DNA of 64,000 bases from Streptomyces sp. HB132 (GCF_016909575.1 NZ_JAFBGA010000012.1:124001-188000); one strand, 5' to 3'. Counted from the stretch's first letter, positions 41,741 through 50,495 are shown. Numbers and translations are program-made. The notes: generated by a model not told the origin, from the sequence alone.

Positions 41741-42432
41741 GAATTGGCTATCCCCACGTTCCCCGAACCCCCGTACATGTTGATGTTGTCCCCGAAGTGG
41801 TAGATCTGCGGACTCGCGCTGATCCCTTCCACCCGCACCGTGAACTCGGCCTCCGGATGGTCGATCGCGTACGAGATGTGACCGACGAGCTGCCGCAGGT
41901 GGTTGGGGTCGGCGCTGGTCACCATCGCGGTGGACTGACCGGACGTCTCCACGGCCAGCACGAAGTGGGAACGGGCCGTCAGGACTGGGGTCAGCTCCGT
42001 CAGGAAGTAGACCAACGTGGCCAGCGTCACGATCCACACGAAGCTGATGAGCCCGCCGCCACCACCGCCGTCGTCCGGCTGCCCCAAGGACGCCAGGGAC
42101 GTCGTCAGCCAGATGAGCACGGTGAATCCCGTCGCCGTGGAGACGGACAGCGCCACCCGCTTGCAGAAGAGCGCGATCGCCTCCTTGCGCCGCGGGCGCA
42201 GCACGAAGGTGAAGACGCGGGCGATGTTGTGCAGGGGGTAGGCAGCCTCCCCCACCCACAGCAGCCGCTTCTGGACCCGCAGATCGACCGCCTGCGCCAG
42301 GGGCGGTGGTGGCGGGGCGCTGGGTCTCGGCGGTACGGCCGGCATCTCCATCGGTTCCCCCTGTTCCGCGTGGCCACCGCGGCCCTGCGAAACGACAGCA
42401 CCATCCCGCACCACGGGAGACCCATTAAGCAT
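41737..42432 (-). CDS. DUF6232-like membrane protein with C-terminal Gly/Asn-rich motif
   Basis: 231 aa. A Pro-rich N-terminus (residues 30-48) precedes KRLLWVGEAAYPLHNIARVF, the start of the conserved domain. Two TM helices lie near residues 90-110 and 125-145, with a poly-Gly loop between. A PH-like beta segment (SHFVLAVETSGQSTAMVTS) leads to the end IYHFGDNINMYGGSGNVGI. Start ATG 42432 has GAAGGG 7 nt upstream; ATG 42351 is an alternative. It is co-translated with the next gene, which shares the terminal motif. The function is unknown. Confidence 0.75.
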   Translation of the reverse strand: MLNGSPVVRDGAVVSQGRGGHAEQGEPMEMPAVPPRPSAPPPPPLAQAVDLRVQKRLLWVGEAAYPLHNIARVFTFVLRPRRKEAIALFCKRVALSVSTATGFTVLIWLTTSLASLGQPDDGGGGGGLISFVWIVTLATLVYFLTELTPVLTARSHFVLAVETSGQSTAMVTSADPNHLRQLVGHISYAIDHPEAEFTVRVEGISASPQIYHFGDNINMYGGSGNVGIANS

Positions 42433-42539
42433 GCCGTCGCCCTTCGGAACAAGCGATTAATCACGCAACACGCGGCTCTGACAATGGAGTTGGCGAATTA
42501 TCGACGCCCGCCGCGGACGGGGCGGGGGCCCCGTCACCG

Positions 42540-43979
42540 TCACCGCTCGGCCGGGACCCACTGGGCGGCATCCGAGCGGTAGTAGTACTCCGGCCGGGCC
42601 GTGAGGCTGCTCGTACGGAACGGCTCGCCCCCGTCGTCGATGCGCAGGGTCCCGCTCCGGCCTCCGCTGGTCCACTCCAGCTCCAGGTACCAGGTCACGT
42701 CGTGCCCCTCCACGTGCGCGTCGAGGTTGAAGACCTCGACGTCGGTGGAGCTCACCCGGTACGGGAAGTCCTTGGCGGGCACGACCTCCCCGGCGTCCTC
42801 CCCGGCGACGGGCTCCGCACGCGGACGGCCGTCGTCCAGGTCGATGTCGAAGGTCTGCGGCGTGATGCCTCCGCCGCAGCCGTTCCCCATCGAGTACGCG
42901 GACCGGGCGAGCGCCGCGTCACGGCCCAGCACCCGCACGTGCAGCCCGTTCAGCACGACCGCCTCGTCGGACTTCCCCTGGAGGGTGAGTTCGAGCTTCA
43001 CGTCCCCACCGTCCACACCGCCGAGGGCCCGCGCCCAGCCACGGGTGTCCTGCGGCGCGGGGGGCGGGGGCACGTCGTCGGGCTCCTGGTCGAGCATGTA
43101 GTACTGCCCACAGGGCGATTCCCAGTTGTACGAGCTGATGGTGGCGTTCACGGGCACGCCACCGCCCTCGGGCCCGTCCGAGGACGGCGAGGGCTTGGCC
43201 GGAACACTCACTCCGGCCGACGGCGAGGCGGCGGTGGCACTCGGCTTCGCCGACGCGTCGGCGCTGCCACTCGGCTTCACACGCGTGCTCGCCCGCCCGC
43301 TGGGGACGACCGGCGCATGGCTGAACGCGGCATCCGGCTTGCCGTCGTCGGCGGGTTCGTCCTTCCCCAGGCCGTGGACGACGAGCGCCGCAGGGACGGT
43401 GAGGGCCACCACCGCCACCGCGGCGAGCAGGACGCGCAGCCTCCGGGTGGTACGGGGGCCGCGGCGGGGCACGTCGCCGGCGCCGGGCCCCTCGGGGGTG
43501 ACGTCCTGCGACGGGAATCCGGCCGCCGGTCGTGATTCCGCTTCGGCTTCCGCCGCGTCCGTTCCGGCTTCCCTCCCGATCCGGTGCGCGGCGGGTCCGG
43601 GCGCGGCGGCATCGAGGGCGACCGGCTCGGGCGCGGCCGGCTCGGGGGAGTCGGGCTCGGCGGCCGACTCGTCAGCAGGCTCCGCAGCGAGTCGGGCAGG
43701 GGCCCCGCCCGCCTCCGGCTTCCGCGTCCCGCGCCGCTTCGCCTCGTCGGCCAGGATCCACTTCCGGTGCAGGGCGATCAGCTCGTCGGGGGACGCCCGG
43801 CACACCCGTGCGAAGCGCTCGACGGGTGCGTAGTCATGAGGGACGGCGTCGCCGTTGCAGTAGCGGTGCACGGTCGAGGTGCTCATGTGCAGCTTCTTCG
43901 CGAGCGCCCCGTAGCTGAGGCCGGACCGCTCCTTCAGCTCCCCCAGCAGCGCCGCGAAGTCCTGGATCTCTGTGCCCAC
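42540..43979 (-). CDS. Membrane-anchored XRE-family helix-turn-helix protein
   Basis: 479 aa. Residues 8-70 form an XRE HTH (LSYGALAKKLHMSTSTVHRY). An acidic Ala/Pro/Glu-rich linker runs to about residue 170. TM helix LLAAVAVVALTVPAALVVHG is near 185-205, followed by a Ser/Pro-rich extracellular stalk and a beta-rich C-terminal domain of about 200 residues with paired cysteines (ESPCGQYYML and GNGCGGG). This layout is typical of Streptomyces transmembrane regulators or sensors, with DNA binding inside and sensing outside. The target is not known. Confidence 0.8.
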   Translation of the reverse strand: MGTEIQDFAALLGELKERSGLSYGALAKKLHMSTSTVHRYCNGDAVPHDYAPVERFARVCRASPDELIALHRKWILADEAKRRGTRKPEAGGAPARLAAEPADESAAEPDSPEPAAPEPVALDAAAPGPAAHRIGREAGTDAAEAEAESRPAAGFPSQDVTPEGPGAGDVPRRGPRTTRRLRVLLAAVAVVALTVPAALVVHGLGKDEPADDGKPDAAFSHAPVVPSGRASTRVKPSGSADASAKPSATAASPSAGVSVPAKPSPSSDGPEGGGVPVNATISSYNWESPCGQYYMLDQEPDDVPPPPAPQDTRGWARALGGVDGGDVKLELTLQGKSDEAVVLNGLHVRVLGRDAALARSAYSMGNGCGGGITPQTFDIDLDDGRPRAEPVAGEDAGEVVPAKDFPYRVSSTDVEVFNLDAHVEGHDVTWYLELEWTSGGRSGTLRIDDGGEPFRTSSLTARPEYYYRSDAAQWVPAER

Positions 43980-44182
43980 CCCGACCGTTCTCCTTCTGTT
44001 CCTTCCCGGAACGGCGTCCCAGGGAAGCGATGTTCGCGCAGGTCAGAGTACGTAAGGCCGTTCCAGCGTCCCGCATGGCACGGCAACCGTTGTGACGAGG
44101 ATCCGGACCTGGAAAGGATGTGGACACGCCGCGGCGTTCCCGCGATCCGCACATCCCACCGCCACCCGTCCCGGGAGCCGCC

Positions 44183-44281
44183 ATGCGTACTCCACCCGAG
44201 CTCGACCTGATCGACGCGGTCGCCACGGGGGTACTGATCGCCTGCGTCGCAGCCGTCATCGCACTCCTGTATCGCCTCTGA
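44183..44281 (+). CDS. Predicted 32-aa membrane peptide
   Basis: ATG 44183 with GGGAG 6 nt upstream opens 32 codons ending TGA at 44281. The product starts MRTPPELDLIDAVATG and has one hydrophobic helix (VLIACVAAVIALLYRL) to the end. GC3 bias fits coding sequence. It lies between the divergent XRE-membrane gene and the DUF4232 lipoprotein gene. Tiny membrane peptides are easily missed; no function is known. Confidence 0.5.
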   Translation: MRTPPELDLIDAVATGVLIACVAAVIALLYRL

Positions 44282-44368
44282 TTCCACGTCAAGACCAGTA
44301 CACCCGCCCGCACCTCAGGGTGCCAACCGGCACCCCGGGCACCCTCACAACCGAACGGGGATTACCTC

Positions 44369-45106
44369 ATGCGCAGCATTCGTTTCAGCCGCATCACCCG
44401 CACCTCCGTCCTGGGAGCCGCCGCACTGGTCTCCGCGCTGTCCCTGACGGCGTGCCAGAGCGGCGGCCCGGCGGCCTCGGACACGCCGACCGCCTCGGGG
44501 TCCCAGAAGCCGGCCGGCACCTCGGCGGCCCCGGCCTCGGACACCGGCAGGGAGACGGCCGAGGACTCGGGCGCTTCCGCTTCGTCCGGCGGAAAGCCCG
44601 ACGCGAAGCAGCCGCACAGCGGCAGCAACGGCGACAGCAGCGCGGGCAGCAGCGACGGCGGGAACAGCGTTGATGGCAGCGGGAAGCTGCCCACGTGCAC
44701 CGACGCGAACACCAAGCTCACGGTCACGAGCGTCAAGCGCCCCGTCAACCACATGCTGCTCACGGTGACCAACACCGGTTCGAAGTCCTGCTACGCCTAC
44801 TCCTACCCGTTCCTGAGGTTCGGCGAGGCGCAGTCGGTTCCCCCGGTCGTCGAGGACAGCCGGCCGCAGTCCGTCGTCGTCCTCGACCCGGGCCAGTCCG
44901 CCTACGCCGGCATCCTGACCTCGTCGGCCGACGGCAGCGGCGACGGCGGCTACTCCACCCAGGAGCTGACCGTCGGCTTCCAGGGCGCGGACGGCCGGTC
45001 GGCGGGCGCGATGGCGGACGTCCCGCTGAGCGCGGAGGTGTTCGTCGACAGCACGCTGGCCGTCACCTACTGGCAGACCGAGATGGACGACGCCCTCATG
45101 TACTGA
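44369..45106 (+). CDS. DUF4232 lipoprotein
   Basis: 245 aa. The signal peptide ends in the lipobox LTAC near residue 29. About 85 Ser/Gly/Ala-rich residues form a flexible stalk. The DUF4232 beta domain runs from LPTCTDANTKLTVTSVKRPV, with cysteines in TCTD and KSCYAYSYPFL likely paired. These proteins are common surface lipoproteins in Streptomyces without a known role. A long hairpin follows the stop. Confidence 0.82.
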   Translation: MRSIRFSRITRTSVLGAAALVSALSLTACQSGGPAASDTPTASGSQKPAGTSAAPASDTGRETAEDSGASASSGGKPDAKQPHSGSNGDSSAGSSDGGNSVDGSGKLPTCTDANTKLTVTSVKRPVNHMLLTVTNTGSKSCYAYSYPFLRFGEAQSVPPVVEDSRPQSVVVLDPGQSAYAGILTSSADGSGDGGYSTQELTVGFQGADGRSAGAMADVPLSAEVFVDSTLAVTYWQTEMDDALMY

Positions 45107-45169
45107 TCCTCCGCCACGGGCGTGACACCGGGGCTGTCGTGCCTGGCCGGCGTCGTGGTGAGGACGACG

Positions 45170-45199
45170 CCGCCCGGGCCGCCCCGGCGGCCCGGGCGG
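45170..45199 (+). terminator. GC-rich terminator hairpin
   Basis: CCGCCCGGGCCGCC and GGCGGCCCGGGCGG form a 14-bp palindrome about 65 nt after the DUF4232 stop. Confidence 0.7.
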
Positions 45200-45319
45200 C
45201 ATGGCCATCGGGAGAGCCTCCGGTGCCAGCCGTCGCCGGTGTCGGCTGCGGGGCGCACTGTCTGTTCCCACTGGTGGAGCCATTCGCGTCCACGTCGGAC
45301 TTCAGGGGCGTGAGCCAGG

Positions 45320-45545
45320 TCATCCGCCGAGGAACGCCGCCGTGGTCGCCACGAACCGGTCGGCGTCGTCGATCCACGGACAGTGGCCCGCTCCCGGCTG
45401 CACCACGAGCCTGGCGTCAGGGAAGGCTTCCGCGATCTCGGCCGCGGCGACAGGCGGGCTGTTCAGGTCGAACTCTCCGGTGAGCAGCAGCGCGGGAGCC
45501 TCGCAGGAGGCGAGCGCCGCACGGGTGCTCTCCGGGCTGATACTC
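45320..45545 (-). pseudogene. Truncated alpha/beta hydrolase (C-terminal fragment)
   Basis: The minus strand encodes about 74 residues from SPESTRAALASCEAPALLLT to the stop. GEFDLNSPP carries the acid-residue motif and VVQPGAGHCPWIDD the catalytic His region of alpha/beta hydrolases. The nucleophile half and start are missing: upstream, the frame runs into the antisense of the HTH gene, with no homology. The break is near 45545-45552, so the hydrolase was probably cut by the insertion of the next segment. Confidence 0.7.
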
Positions 45546-45551
45546 GCCGGC

Positions 45552-46076
45552 ATGAACGAGGTCATCCGGGCGGGTGAGGAGATGCGCAAGCTGCGCGCCG
45601 AGATGATCAAGGTGTTCGCAGACTTCGGCTGGACACAGGAACGCATCGCGCAGCTCACGGACATGAGCCAGCCCGCCGTGTCCAAACAGATGGCGAAGCA
45701 CAGGACCGACGAGCCACGGCCCCCGATGGAGGTGTCCCTCGACCAGTGCGACGTCCCCTGGCTTGAGGGGCGACTGCGGGGTCTCGCCGAGGAGATCTCC
45801 GAGACCCTCGGCGAGACCGCGCACTGCACCCGCCATGTCGACGCGCTCGCCCGGGGGAAGAAGCGCTTCACACCCCGGAACGTCGACGAGCTGAGGCGTC
45901 TCGTCGAGGAGGACCTCAGGCAGCACCGGGCAGAGCTGTCCTGTGCTCACCGGGCCGCCTACGACGAGATCAGCCGCGGCCTCGACCTTGCCTCGAAAGT
46001 CACCACCACATCGGCATCGGCATCGGTACGCCGCTCCCTCGCTCACCGGATCCAGCGCGATCAGCTCAGGGGCTGA
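45552..46076 (+). CDS. HTH protein with sigma-region-4-like motif
   Basis: 174 aa. FADFGWTQERIAQLTDMSQP followed by AVSKQM is a helix-turn-helix of the sigma region 4 / resolvase HTH kind near residues 22-50. The remaining 120 residues are helical and charged (RRLVEEDLRQHRAELSCAHR) with no named domain. It starts exactly where the hydrolase fragment breaks and is followed by a recombinase remnant. It probably arrived with a mobile segment. The ribosome-binding site is weak. Confidence 0.65.
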   Translation: MNEVIRAGEEMRKLRAEMIKVFADFGWTQERIAQLTDMSQPAVSKQMAKHRTDEPRPPMEVSLDQCDVPWLEGRLRGLAEEISETLGETAHCTRHVDALARGKKRFTPRNVDELRRLVEEDLRQHRAELSCAHRAAYDEISRGLDLASKVTTTSASASVRRSLAHRIQRDQLRG

Positions 46077-46110
46077 CGCGTTGCGCCGTCCTCTGTGACA
46101 GTGTCCGAGG

Positions 46111-46317
46111 CCGTCCGACCGCTTTGCCGCACGCGGCCTGGTCCTGGAGATGCGCGCGGCCCCGGCCGGGATCGACGACCCCATCGGCCGCGGGCGGCCG
46201 CTGTTCGCGTTCTTCGCGGCGCCGGCTGGGACCGGGCGGGAGAACATCCGGGGAGCCCACGCCGGAGGGGCTGGACACCGCGGCCCGCAAGCACGGCGGC
46301 CGGCCCCGCGCCTCGTC
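46111..46317 (+). pseudogene. Serine recombinase (resolvase) remnant, frameshifted
   Basis: One frame reads FAARGLVLEM, then IDDPIGRGRPLFAFFAA and ENIR. A frameshift near 46245 moves the match to another frame, TPEGLDTAARKHGGRP. Together these match the middle to end of the catalytic domain of actinobacterial resolvases, which have RGLxLEM, LFAFFAA, ERENIRE and GLDTAARKGKHGGRP in this order. The N-terminal catalytic Ser and C-terminal HTH are absent. It is a clear relic of a mobile element. Confidence 0.7.
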
Positions 46318-46325
46318 CAGGGTGG

Positions 46326-47414
46326 TCAGCCGATCCGTACGCCGTCGCTCCCGCCGTCGGACAGGAACAGGGCCAGCCGGCCGCCCTCCTCGGCGACGGC
46401 GCCGCGTTCGGACCGGGTGAGTCCGCGCCGCGGGCTGACGGTCACGGTGCCGGCGTCCACGGTCCAGGTCGCGGAGACCCGGCCGTCGACCAGCACCACC
46501 CGCGCCCCCTCGACCGACAGGCCGCGGTCGGCGTCGTCGATGATCCGGCTGCGGTCGTGATACCCGAGGATCGCGTTGTCGAACGCGGGCAGGAAGCGTA
46601 CGGGCGCGGGGGTCCCGGGGTCGGGACGCGGTGCGTCGGGCAGGTCGAGCAGCTCGCGCCCACGTTCGTCGCGGAAGCCGACCAGCTCCCCCCGGACGGC
46701 CGCCACCGCCGCGGGCAGCCCGGCAAGACCGCACCAGGCGCGCAGGTCGGCCGACGCGGCGGGCCCGTACGCGGCCAGGTAGCGGCGTACGAGTGCCTCG
46801 CCCGTGGGGTCGGTCCCCGGCGGGGCAGGAGCATCGGGTTCCTGATCCAGCCAGGGGCCGAGCGGAGTGTTGCGGACCCCCGCCTTCACACGCCACAGTC
46901 CGCGCGGCGGCATCTGCACCATCGGGACGAGGGCGGCGACCGCCATCTCGCCCAACGCCCTGCGGCCCGGGGCGGGCCACCGCTCGGCGAGCGCGTCGGC
47001 GACCTGGGTCATGGTGCGGGGCACGCCGTCGGCCATCACCGCACGGGCAGCATCGGCGAGTTCACCGAGGTCCACCCCGTCGAGCTCACGGCGGTACGTG
47101 CCCAGCACCCGCAGACGGAGCATCGGATCGTGCCGCGCCCGCCAGGCCAGCACGTCGGCAGCGGTGACGAGATGGACGGTCCGCCGCATCAGATGCGTAC
47201 GCACGACACGCCGCCCGGTCAGCAGCCCGTCCAGTGCCGCCGGTTCGAACCCGCGCAGCCGGGACCACAGCCCGGTGAACGGCTCCTGCGCCTCCTGCGC
47301 CTGCAGGCCGCACAGGTGCGCGACCGCATCGAGCGGCTTCATGTCCGCGCGTTCGAGCAGCAGTTGCCTGGCCAGTGTCGCCCGGTTGAGCGCCCGGCCG
47401 TCGAGGACGGTCAC
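46326..47414 (-). CDS. Winged-helix DNA-binding protein, AlkZ-like family
   Basis: 362 aa, full length for the HTH_42/AlkZ-like family. CGLQAQEAQEPF near residue 36 has the Q-x-Q motif that in AlkZ glycosylases is catalytic, and RRTVHLVTAADVLAWRAR follows. A later FDNAILGYHDRSRII is characteristic. AlkZ unhooks DNA crosslinks; family members protect producers from their own DNA-damaging compounds, though many have no assigned role. It follows the VOC gene at 49 nt and may be co-transcribed. Confidence 0.83.
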   Translation of the reverse strand: MTVLDGRALNRATLARQLLLERADMKPLDAVAHLCGLQAQEAQEPFTGLWSRLRGFEPAALDGLLTGRRVVRTHLMRRTVHLVTAADVLAWRARHDPMLRLRVLGTYRRELDGVDLGELADAARAVMADGVPRTMTQVADALAERWPAPGRRALGEMAVAALVPMVQMPPRGLWRVKAGVRNTPLGPWLDQEPDAPAPPGTDPTGEALVRRYLAAYGPAASADLRAWCGLAGLPAAVAAVRGELVGFRDERGRELLDLPDAPRPDPGTPAPVRFLPAFDNAILGYHDRSRIIDDADRGLSVEGARVVLVDGRVSATWTVDAGTVTVSPRRGLTRSERGAVAEEGGRLALFLSDGGSDGVRIG

Positions 47415-47463
47415 AGGATCGTTCCTTCCGCTGTCGTCATGGGAGCCGTGGAGGCAGGCCGCC

Positions 47464-47886
47464 TCACCCGTTGTGCTCGCTCACGACGTCGACGACCCAC
47501 ACGACGCCGAACCGGTCCTCGAGCATGCCGTAGAGCGGTGCCCACCCGGCGGGCTCCAGCGGCTGCACGACGGTGGCCCCGGCGGAGAGCTTCTCCCAGT
47601 AGGCGGTCACCTCCTGCGTGGTCCCGCCGCGCAGGGAGACGAAGAATGAGTTCACCCCCCGGTCCCACGGCAGCCGGGACGGCACGTCGTAGGCCATGAC
47701 ACGGAACCCGCTCTCCGCGGTCACCTGGCCCCACATCACCTGGTCGGCCTCGGAGGGATTCCGGGTGTCCCCCGCGTCCTCGTACGAGACGACGGCGACG
47801 TCGCCACCGAACACGGAGTGGTAGAAACCGAGCGCGGCCCGGGCGTCTCCCCGGAAGTTCAGATGTGTCACGGACGTGACGGACAT
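47464..47886 (-). CDS. VOC-family (PhnB/glyoxalase-like) protein
   Basis: 140 aa with two beta-alpha-beta-beta-beta modules. THLNFRGDARAALGFYHSVF is the PhnB-type opening, and MLEDRFGVVWVVDVV the end. Metal ligands of true glyoxalases are mostly absent, as in PhnB-like members. It is divergent from the WYL regulator gene and lies upstream of the AlkZ-like gene. The substrate is unknown. Confidence 0.88.
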   Translation of the reverse strand: MSVTSVTHLNFRGDARAALGFYHSVFGGDVAVVSYEDAGDTRNPSEADQVMWGQVTAESGFRVMAYDVPSRLPWDRGVNSFFVSLRGGTTQEVTAYWEKLSAGATVVQPLEPAGWAPLYGMLEDRFGVVWVVDVVSEHNG

Positions 47887-48031
47887 GAGTGGCTCCTTGC
47901 CTTCGACGGCGATCGACTCGATGGAGGGGGCGCCCGGAACGGTCAGCACCGCCGCCGTGGCCGCCCCCGGGGAACCACCTTCGCAGGGGTAGCGGACAGG
48001 GTGTGTCCGCCATATCGGGGACGATGACTCC

Positions 48032-49039
48032 ATGCCGAAGACCTCAGCCCGACTGCTCGCACTGCTGTCCCTGTTGCAGGCACGTCGGGACTGGCCCGGG
48101 GCGCTGCTGGCCGAGCGGCTGGGCGTCAGTCCGCGCACCGTGCGTCGCGACATCGACCGCCTGCGCGAACTGGGTTACCCGATCGCCGCCTTCAAGGGAC
48201 CGGAGGGCGGCTACCGGCTCGAAGCGGGCGCGGAGCTCCCCCCGTTGCTGTTCGACGACGAGCAGGCCGTCGCCCTGGCCCTCGCCCTCCAGGTCGTCAC
48301 CACGAGCGGCGTCGGGGTCGAGGAGGCAGCCGCCCGCGCACTGACCACGATCCGGCAGGTCATGCCCGCCCGTCTGCGCCGCCGGGTCGACGCCCTGAAG
48401 GTCACCACCGTCGAGCGGACGGCCACCGGGCGGGGCGCCCAGGTCGGCAGCGGCACCCTGATGGCGCTCAGCAGCGCCGTCCACGCGGGCGAGGTACTGC
48501 GCTTCGACTACGCGGCCCCCACCGGCGACCGCGCCGACCGCCCACCGCGACGGGCCGAGCCGCACCACCTCGTCACCTACGGCGGACGCTGGTACCTCGT
48601 CGCCTGGGACCTCGACCGTGACGACTGGCGCACCTTCCGCGCCGACCGGATCACCCCACGCGTCCCCACCGGCCCCCGGTTCCCCCCGCGCGAGGTCCCC
48701 GGCGGCGATGTGGCGGCCTTCGTGGCCGACCGGTTCCGCGGCTCCGGGACCCCCGGCGAGTGGCCCTGCAGGGGCGAGGTGATCCTCCGCACGGCCGCCG
48801 CGTCGGTGGCCACCTACGCCCCGGACGGGATCGTCGAGGAACTCGGCCCCGACCGCTGCCGGCTCGTCCTGGGCGCCTGGTCCTGGACCGGGCTGGCCGC
48901 CACCTTCGGAAGGTTCGACGCCGATATCGAGGTCGTCGGCCCGGCGGAACTGTCAGCCGCCTTCGCGCACCTGGCCCGCCGCTACGCCGACGCGGCCTCT
49001 CCGGACCGGCCGGCCGAGGTCCCGTCCTCGCGCCCGTGA
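48032..49039 (+). CDS. YafY-type regulator: HTH plus WYL domain
   Basis: 335 aa. Residues 5-60 form a DeoR-like HTH (LLAERLGVSPRTVRRDIDRL). The middle holds a helical linker, and the WYL domain follows around residues 140-215 with HLVTYGGRWYLVAWDLDRDD. A C-terminal WCX-like extension ends the protein. WYL domains bind nucleic acids or nucleotides and often respond to DNA damage. It is divergent from the VOC/AlkZ-like pair, which it probably regulates. Confidence 0.9.
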   Translation: MPKTSARLLALLSLLQARRDWPGALLAERLGVSPRTVRRDIDRLRELGYPIAAFKGPEGGYRLEAGAELPPLLFDDEQAVALALALQVVTTSGVGVEEAAARALTTIRQVMPARLRRRVDALKVTTVERTATGRGAQVGSGTLMALSSAVHAGEVLRFDYAAPTGDRADRPPRRAEPHHLVTYGGRWYLVAWDLDRDDWRTFRADRITPRVPTGPRFPPREVPGGDVAAFVADRFRGSGTPGEWPCRGEVILRTAAASVATYAPDGIVEELGPDRCRLVLGAWSWTGLAATFGRFDADIEVVGPAELSAAFAHLARRYADAASPDRPAEVPSSRP

Positions 49040-49178
49040 GCCGGGCGCCGCCTTCCGCGGACGCGTGCTCTCGGGCACGGCATGATCCCGCAGGCGCCCG
49101 TGGGCCTCGTCCTCACCGGCGCCCCATCACCTGCTCCGCGTACGCCGCCTGGGTCGGCCGGCCCCTCGAAGGGCGGCC

Positions 49179-50231
49179 TCAGCCGGCCGCCGCCCGTTCC
49201 CCGGCCGGGCGTCGGCGCACGGCCCGCTCGGTGAGCGACTGCGGCTGCCAGGCGCCGTCGGCCCGGTAGAGGTCGGTGCCGGGCGCCACTATCTCGTCGA
49301 TGCGGTCGAGCACCGCGTCGTCGAGCAGCAGGTCGGCACCCTTGAGCAGTGAGGTGAGCTGGTCCATGGTGCGCGGGCCGATGATCACCGATGTGACGGC
49401 CGGGTGCACCAACGGGAAGGCGACGGCCAGCTCCGGCAGCGTGCAGCCCACTTCATCGGCGAGAGCGACGAGTCGCTCGACCGCCGCGAGCTTCGCGGCG
49501 TTGCCCGGGAGAGCGGGGTCGAAGCGGTGCGGGGTGAGCTTGGCGCGGCCGGTGGTGAGGTCGGCGGGCCGGCCCTCGCGGTAGGCGCCGGACAGGAATC
49601 CCGAGGCCAGCGGCGACCAGGTCAGCACTCCCATGCCCAGGCGCTGCGCGGTGGGGAGCACGGACCTTTCGATGCCGCGCGTGAGGACCGAGTAGGGCGG
49701 CTGCTCCGTGCGCAGCCGCATCAGCCCGCGCCGCTCAGCCACGTGGTGCGCCTCGACGATGTCCTCGGCGGGGAACGTGGAGCAGCCGAACGCCCGGATC
49801 TTGCCCGCACTGACCAGGTCGCTGAGGACGGACAGCGTCTCCTCGATGTCAGTGGTGTGGTCAGGACGGTGCACCTGGTAGAGGTCGATCCAGTCCGTCC
49901 CCAGGCGCCGCAGACTGTCCTCGACGGCCCTGACGATCCAGCGGCGCGAATTGCCGCTGCGGTTGCGTCCCTCCCCCAGCGGGAAGTGCACCTTGTCGGC
50001 GAGCACCACGTCGTCGCGTCTGCCCTTGAGCGCCTTGCCGACGATCTCCTCGCACTCGCCGGCGGAATACATGTCGGCGGTGTCCACGAAGTTGATTCCG
50101 GCGTCGAGCGCGGTGTGGATGATGCGTGCACCGTCCTCGTGGTCCGGGTTGCCCACGGCCCCGAACATCATCGTGCCGAGGCAGTGGGTGCTCACCTCGA
50201 TGCCGGTCCTGCCGAGAACTCGATAGCGCAT
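49179..50231 (-). CDS. Aldo/keto reductase
   Basis: 350-aa TIM-barrel NADPH-dependent reductase. Catalytic residues appear as Asp and Tyr in NFVDTADMYSAGECEE, Lys in VVLADKVHFP, and His in DLYQVHRPDHTTD. The C-terminal SVIIGPRTMDQL is the cofactor-phosphate loop. It is divergent from the DGPF/sigma operon. A palindrome typical of MerR-type operators lies about 50 bp upstream. The substrate is unknown. Confidence 0.92.
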   Translation of the reverse strand: MRYRVLGRTGIEVSTHCLGTMMFGAVGNPDHEDGARIIHTALDAGINFVDTADMYSAGECEEIVGKALKGRRDDVVLADKVHFPLGEGRNRSGNSRRWIVRAVEDSLRRLGTDWIDLYQVHRPDHTTDIEETLSVLSDLVSAGKIRAFGCSTFPAEDIVEAHHVAERRGLMRLRTEQPPYSVLTRGIERSVLPTAQRLGMGVLTWSPLASGFLSGAYREGRPADLTTGRAKLTPHRFDPALPGNAAKLAAVERLVALADEVGCTLPELAVAFPLVHPAVTSVIIGPRTMDQLTSLLKGADLLLDDAVLDRIDEIVAPGTDLYRADGAWQPQSLTERAVRRRPAGERAAAG

Positions 50232-50261
50232 GGTCGTACCCCGTCGACGGTCGGATGAGGA

Positions 50262-50289
50262 GCGTCAGCCTAGAAGTTGGAGTGCACTC
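50262..50289 (-). promoter_or_regulatory. Possible MerR-type operator before the aldo/keto reductase
   Basis: The minus strand has the palindrome GAGTGCACTC (50280-50289), then CAACTT and TAGGCT (to about 50266). GAGTGCACTC-type palindromes commonly lie in the spacer of MerR-controlled promoters in actinobacteria. No MerR gene is adjacent here. Confidence 0.4.
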
Positions 50290-50419
50290 GACGGCAAGGG
50301 GTGACGACGGATTCGAGACTCCCGCCCTCGCGACGCGCGTGCCGCGCCGCGGATCAGGACACCGCCGGACGGTTCACCCGGGCTCGTTCACGGAGCCCGG
50401 AAAAAAAGTTGGACGGTGA

Positions 50420-50446
50420 TGTCGAGAACCCGCGTCCAGCTCCGTC
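50420..50446 (+). promoter_or_regulatory. Predicted ECF42 promoter of the DGPF-sigma operon
   Basis: TGTCGA at 50420-50425, a 17-nt spacer, then CGTC at 50443-50446. This matches the published ECF42 consensus (TGTCGA in the -35 region, CGA/TC in the -10 region) and lies 50 bp before the DGPF start. It suggests autoregulation by the sigma factor in the same operon. Confidence 0.6.
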
Positions 50447-50495
50447 CCCGGGGTGAAGGCGGCCACAATGGGCCGCACCAGCGAGGAGGAACACG

